Shown here piece by piece: positions 59,201 to 64,000 of a stretch of 64,000 nucleotides of DNA. The stretch covers positions 992,001 to 1,056,000 of the forward strand of contig NW_022985175.1 in the NCBI RefSeq assembly GCF_010093535.1. The letters are read 5' to 3'. The stretch's first letter is position 1, and each line of letters opens with the position of its first letter. This DNA comes from Lindgomyces ingoldianus. Taxonomy: Eukaryota > Ascomycota > Dothideomycetes > Pleosporales > Lindgomycetaceae. The position numbers and the translations under genes are program-made. The notes under the pieces are model-generated. The model ran no database searches and was not told where the DNA came from. It saw only the letters and a list, made by a program, of their open reading frames with translations.

Positions 59201-60283
59201 GAAATAAAATTAAAATAGTAAAAATTTTTAATAAATACTAGCAGCGCTACTTACGCAGACTTAAAAAAAGAGAATAAAGTAGTTTTAAAAAATATAACTA
59301 TACTTACTACACTTAAAATATTAACTTTTTTTTTTATAATTTTTACACTTTTTAGAACTAACTAAAGCATAATTTAAATTAATTTTTATTATATTAAGGT
59401 CCTTATTTACAACTGCGCTAGTTTAGAGGTGTATTAAGGCTTGTACAGGGAGGAACTTTATATTATTATTATAGGTAGTAATTAGGTTTGCATACGCGTT
59501 AAGGTTATTTAGAAGAGGTTCTTCTACTATAGCGTGTTATAGTTTAGTTAAAAGAAAGTTATATAGGGCTATAATTAGACCTATCTTATTTAGGCTTATA
59601 TTAGATGTAAGTTAGTAAAACTTAGTAAAGTGTAAAGTAAAGCTTTTTTTTTTTATTATAAGGTGTTTAAGTAACTTAAGGCTGTTAACTTTTTATTTAA
59701 GTTTTTATAAGTTACTTATAAAAATGCTATAAATTAATTTAAGTTAATAATATCTTTATTTATTAGTAAGTTAATTAAGGCTGTTATATTATAGTTAAGT
59801 TAAAAGTAGGCATATAGTAACTAAAAGTGTTTAAAAAGAAATTAGTCTATGTTTTCTTTAAGTTTATATTAAAGCTTATATAGAAAAAAAAGTAAGTCTT
59901 TTTATTTTTTATTAAATAGTAAGGGATTAGAGAGTTAGTTAGATTTTATTACTAAGTTAAAAAAGTTATAAGTTATAAGTAGTGTTAAGTAAGAAAAAGT
60001 TAAGCTATCTTTAGACTTCTAAGTAAGCTTTAAGGCTAGTAAGTTTTTAGTTCCTACTACTATAATAAAAGTTAAGGCAGAAATAGACTACTTAATAATA
60101 TAAAGCTATTCTTTAAAGTTCTTTTAAAAAGCTTTAAAGCTTATAATATAGTAGCTTTCTTATAAAGTAAGCGCTTTTTAAAAAGCTTTTTAGCTTACTT
60201 TAATAGCTTAAAGTTATATAAGTACTAAGCTTATTAAATTAAATTTAAAGGCTATTCTTAGCTAAGGTTTTAACATAATGTAA

Positions 60284-60601
60284 TGTTATAATTATGCATA
60301 AGTAAGGTTATAAAGCTTTATAAAGGTCTAGTTTAATTACTACATAAAGTATTATAGTAGGTACAAGACATTATATAAGAAATAAAAAGGTTTAAAAGAA
60401 AATTAGTAATTAAATACTTAGCTTAAAAGTCTAAGCACTTTAGGTATAAATTAAGCCTATTCTAGGTTTAGTTAGTGTTAAGGCAGTTTATGCTTAAGTT
60501 TATATCTATGTTGTGTTGTGTTTGTGTTAGATGTGCACTAATAATACTCTAGTACACGTCTAATACAGTTATGTCTAGGATCTGGGGAGGATACTGTGAC
60601 A
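60284..60601 (-). repeat. LTR (5' LTR in element orientation)
   Basis: 318 bp, starting TGTTATAATTATGC (mutated from TGTCACGATTGTGC) and ending GATACTGTGACA. The same length as the left LTR with no indels seen. Confidence 0.85.
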
Positions 60602-60606
60602 ACCTG

Positions 60607-60999
60607 TTTAAGACTAAGTTCTCTTCTCTCTATACTCTTAATCTCCTTCTTAGGCTTAAAGTTCTTTAGATACTATTTCTATAAAGTAAAAATTATAACA
60701 TTAATTACTACCTCTTAATAAAGTATAAATCTCTACACTACTTTTACTAACTTAGAAATAACTAGCGCTTTATTAGCTAGCACTAGCTAAATTCTAACTC
60801 TAAATAAAAAAGTAATAAACTAATAGTTAAATAACTTAAGAAATAAGGTAGCTACACTAAAGCAAATGCTAGCCTAGTTAGTAAATTAAAGACTAATAGT
60901 AATAAACTTCTAGATTTAAACTTTTTAGCTTAAAGTATTAAACTTAAAAAATGTAGCTTAAGAAAAATTAAGTATAAACTTTAAAAAATATTAAGACTA
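60607..60999 (+). mobile_element. Right part of the older LTR plus its 5' internal leader
   Basis: 60607-60700 resembles the last part of the LTR at 61607-61913, ending AATTATAACA like that copy. What follows to about 60999 resembles the leader and gag start after 61913, then stops sharply at AGACTAGTGTCGCG, where GC content rises. It is a truncated, RIP-mutated element of the second family. Confidence 0.55.
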
Positions 61000-61560
61000 G
61001 TGTCGCGTACAGCTATCCGTCTACATATATCCTTCTGCTGTGCTAGCTGGGAGGTTGACCTTTTGGCAAACGCAACAGTTATGAGCCCAGTTCGCGGCGT
61101 AGTGTAGATGGTTAGCGCACGAAAATTTTCGCATCCCTGCTCTCCCTACTCCACTAGTAGGATCGCATTATCCCTAAGCACTGCGTGTTTAATTCCCACG
61201 CTTAGCAAAGAGCATTTAGGCAGTGCGTCTATTACAGAGGCTACCTTACTAGATCTGTCTCTAAGTTCTGTTGCTTGGGCTGGGGAGAGTGTGTTGAGGT
61301 TGTTTCACCATGTTTCACTGTTACGGTCTACGGTTGGACCAGCGTAACTGCACCAGCAGTGCTCCACAATCTAGCTGGATTGGGGCAGGGTTCGCTTGTG
61401 GACCAACCGGAGGACACGGGGGCAGCACAGCTGCCCGCGATTGCGGAAGAATGCGTTGTCTAATAGGGAAACAGGCCGCGTATTAATAGGAGCCTAGAGG
61501 AGCTTATAGAAGTTCCTCTTAGTAGGCTCTTATAAGCTCCTATTAGCTCCTCTTAGCACG
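61000..61560. other. GC-normal island with a tRNA-like promoter signature
   Basis: A 560-bp island of ordinary composition between AT-rich blocks. At 61100-61111 TAGTGTAGATGG is a perfect match to the RNA polymerase III A-box consensus and 61186-61196 (TGTTTAATTCC) is close to a B box. Between them is a small palindrome CGAAAATTTTCG. Short open frames of 62-79 codons exist with no recognisable content. Its right end (about 61480-61560) is rich in short inverted repeats with GGAGC/GCTCC cores. Confidence 0.4.
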
Positions 61561-61606
61561 CCCTAACATGTATATAGTTCCTATATTAAACAACCTTTAG
61601 AAAGTG

Positions 61607-61913
61607 TGTTTAATGTTTAGTTTATTTTTTATATAAACTAAGTAGCATTTAGCTTTATAAAAAGCTATAATACTATTTATATATTTTACACTATATATAC
61701 TTCTAACTTTGTCTAATAAGACTGTTTAACCCTAGCCTTTCTACTACTACACATAGGGTAAACTATAATCTAGTTACTCTACCTCCCTCTAATAGCCTAA
61801 TAGCCTGTACGTAGGACTGTACACCCTACTAGATTAGCCCCTCCTACCTGTCCTACTTCACCCCTAGGAACATTATAAAACCTAAGTGCTTCTATAAAGC
61901 AAGAATTATAACA
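61607..61913 (+). repeat. LTR of second retrotransposon family, plus orientation
   Basis: About 307 bp, TGTTTAATGTTTAG to AGAATTATAACA. An inverted copy lies at 63692-63999 and a split direct copy at 54867-55086/60607-60700. The exact left end is approximate. Confidence 0.7.
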
Positions 61914-63691
61914 TTAAACACTACCCCTTTTAAAAAGTATAGATACTTTATAACATAACTTAGATTCTAATATAGCTTATGCTGCGCTATTAAGATCTAT
62001 AAAAGTTCCTACCTAAAGTAAAGCTATTCTAGCAAAACAGATTAACATAATTTAAGATAACATTAAAAAACTTTAGTAGATTAGTAATAAAGTTAGTAAG
62101 TTATTAAAACTTAAGCAAAAAATTACTAACCTTTACTAAAAAGTAGTAAAATTATAAATACTCTTTAAACTCTTAAGCCTCTAAAAAGCTACTAACTACA
62201 CTTATTAAATTTATAAACTATAAGTAGAGCTAGCAAAGATCTAAAACATTTTAACTAAAAAAGCAAGTATTATAGCTAAGAAGACTTTAAAACTAGCCTT
62301 TTTAAAGCTTTTTAAAGAATTACTAAAGGACCTTTACCTATTTTTTATAAAATGTTACCTTTATATATAATATAATAAAGAAGCATTTTAGACTAACATA
62401 GAAATAATATCCTAAATAGGACTACACTTAGAAGGCCCCTCTATAATTTAGTTCTAGCCCTACGCAGATAACTAGATAGACTTTAAAGTAAATAGCGCAA
62501 CACTTACTTCTAAAATAAAAGAAGTGTTTAGTAGTGTTAAAAACTTTAAAAAAGCCCTAACAGCTATTTATAAAACTTTAGATAAAAAAAAATTATAGCT
62601 AATAAATTAGATACTATAAAATAGGGCAGTAGCCTAGTCTAGAACTATGCAGCACACTTTAGGGAGCAGCTGGCCATCTGTGGATAGACAGACTTAAAAG
62701 CCCTCTGCTGCATGTTCTATAACAGACTAAGTAAATTAGTAAAAGATAAGTTTATGTATAGTAATAAGCTAACTACCTTTAAAAACTTTATTATGTAAGT
62801 AATAACTTATAATAACTATTACAAAAAGTGTAAAAAAGAAAAGAAATAAAAAGGAACTTTATAAAAACTAAAGTTTATTCCTAAAAAGAAAAAGCTTTTA
62901 TAATATAATAAAAAACTAATAAACCTTAGTTATGTAAAGCATACATAAAGCCCCCTCTTTAAAAAGAGCTAAGTTCTAGGACATAATAGGCTACCTTTAA
63001 TAAAGGAATAATAAAAGTAGCTAGAGAACAAGGCCTACCTAAACTATAAAAAAATAGGACATTTCTACTAAAACTACCTAAACTTCTAAAAAAGAGAGAA
63101 TAAAAATACTACTGTAATAATAAAAGCTATTACTGCTAAATACAGCCTTATAAATAAGGAAATATTAGAAAGACTAAACAATAAACTTTACTAGTAATGT
63201 AAAAAAAACTACTCTTTAAGTAACTACTTTAAAGTGTATTAAAAAGTAGTTATTTAAAACTTTAGTAGCCTTAATATAGTGTTGTAGGACCTTATAATTT
63301 TTAAGAGATATAAAAAAGAGACTTAAATTTAAGGATATATTATAAATGTTTAAAAAGGAGAAAAACAGTTCCCTCTCTAAGACTAAACCCCTAGTACTTT
63401 AGTAAGAGAGCTCTTCTAATAGTTTTAGAAATGCAAATGCTAGAAGTGCAGCTTATAACATAACTATCTAAGTAATTACATAGTTTTACTTTACTAAATA
63501 AACATTAGTAACAACTACCTTACATTTAACATTATACAATAAATAGCTAGAGTTAAGTATAACATTATAAATAAAAAAAAGTAGTAGTAATTTTTTATTA
63601 AGATTAGAGACTAAAGGCTAGAAGAACTAGGCAAACCTGCTAAGTTTAAAGTTCTAAAGCTAGTTTTTAGGAAACCTAAAACGCTACTTCT
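61914..63691 (+). mobile_element. RIP-degraded Gag region of an LTR retrotransposon
   Basis: The plus strand keeps a Gag-like trail: a segment near 62395-62600 with LEGPSIIQFQPYADN and VFSSVKNFKKALTAIYKTLD, then at 63036-63077 a mutated zinc knuckle. Its C-x2-C-x4-H-x4-C positions now read Tyr, Tyr, His, Tyr because TGC/TGT became TAC/TAT, and a Gln codon became a stop. This is the G-to-A and C-to-T pattern of RIP. Only gag and what follows it for some 600 bp are present; no pol was seen. The element is truncated before the inverted LTR. Confidence 0.65.
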
Positions 63692-63999
63692 TGTTACAAT
63701 CCTTGCTTTGAAGAAGCACTCAGGTCTTATGATATTCCTAGGGGGGAAGTAGGACGGGTGGTAGGGGCCAACCGGTAGGGTGTACAGTCCTACGTACAGG
63801 CTATTAGGCTAATAGAGGATGATTTAGAGTGACCAGATTGTAGTTTGCCCTATGTGCGGCAGTAGAGAGGCTAGGGTTAAACAGTCCTAGTAGACAGGGT
63901 TAGAGGTATATATAGTGTAAGATATATAAATAGTATTATAGCTCTTTAGAAAGCTAAATGCTACTTAGTTTATATAAAAAATAAACTAAACATTAAACA
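63692..63999 (-). repeat. LTR of the second family, inverted copy
   Basis: About 308 bp, the reverse complement of 61607-61913 along its whole length and less mutated, keeping several CpG sites such as GGACGGGTGG and CCAACCGGTAGG. It starts TGTTACAATCC and ends at the window edge, so any body of this element lies to the right of the window. Confidence 0.75.
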
Positions 64000-64000
64000 C

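Larger units (their letters stand above)
55087..60601 (-). mobile_element. Complete Ty3/gypsy-type LTR retrotransposon, RIP-degraded, reverse-strand coding
   Basis: Two 318-bp direct LTRs (55087-55404 and 60284-60601) flank the body and the whole is bounded by the 5-bp target duplication ACCTG (55082-55086 and 60602-60606). On the reverse strand, at 57685-57723, FCTMYINNILIYS aligns with the reverse transcriptase YIDD motif; the two Asp have become Asn by G-to-A change. A purine tract (AAGAGGGGGAG) just inside the left LTR on the reverse strand fits the polypurine tract and confirms orientation. Stops are everywhere and composition is extremely AT-rich, with C-to-T and G-to-A differences between the two LTRs. 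The element is dead. Gag and integrase were not traced through the decay. It interrupts an older LTR of another family. Confidence 0.85.

Noticed and set aside
54867..61000. Possible CRISPR-like or satellite array because of the repeated short AT words
   Set aside because: The repetition is AT-rich RIP composition (TTAA, TATA, TTAG words) without regular spacing; structure is explained by retrotransposons.

Overview
This is a nuclear window from a filamentous ascomycete (Pezizomycotina). The genes carry short spliceosomal introns, mostly 48-75 nt, with GTNNGT-like donors and CTAAC/CTGAC-like branch sites, and the proteins are typical fungal ones. The right-hand 10 kb is strongly AT-rich and shows repeat-induced point mutation (RIP). 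A leotiomycete or close relative is my best guess, from protein resemblance only. Exon structures below were read by hand and close in frame unless stated.

Layout. 0.5-2.8 kb: an open-frame remnant split by a 1000-bp hAT-type non-autonomous transposon, then a secreted START-like protein. 5.0-11.4 kb: an ARS-binding protein 2 homologue, a PEX39-like KPWE-motif protein, and the Lsm14/Scd6 mRNA decapping regulator divergent from it. 12.5-14.2 kb: a decayed purine-cytosine permease pseudogene. 14.9-20.0 kb: a peroxisomal adenine nucleotide carrier, a dihydrodiol/xylose dehydrogenase and an unknown single-pass membrane protein. 22.4-28.6 kb: RNase H1, a DUF202 membrane protein with a frameshift lying between two long G homopolymers, and 6-phosphofructo-2-kinase/fructose-2,6-bisphosphatase. 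30.8-36 kb: a small unknown protein, a four-helix membrane protein and a protein with LRAT-like HW and NC motifs. 37.2-41.1 kb: an intronless 1315-aa protein with a PARP6/8-type ADP-ribosyltransferase C-terminus. 42.3-53.3 kb: a CAAX-tailed protein, a THEM6-like thioesterase, eIF2D/Tma64, an F-box/ankyrin protein and a polytopic membrane protein with a GC-AG intron. 54.6-64 kb: nested, RIP-degraded LTR retrotransposons, including a complete Ty3/gypsy element (318-bp LTRs, 5-bp target duplication, reverse-strand coding) inside an older LTR, plus an inverted pair of a second LTR family.

Most genes are housekeeping and not functionally linked: RNA metabolism (SCD6, RNase H1, TMA64), peroxisome biology (PEX39-like, ANT1-like) and glycolytic control (PFK2/FBPase2). 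The least ordinary genic content is the PARP-like protein with a long unassigned N-terminal region, the LRAT-like protein and the CAAX protein, all between 34 and 44 kb.
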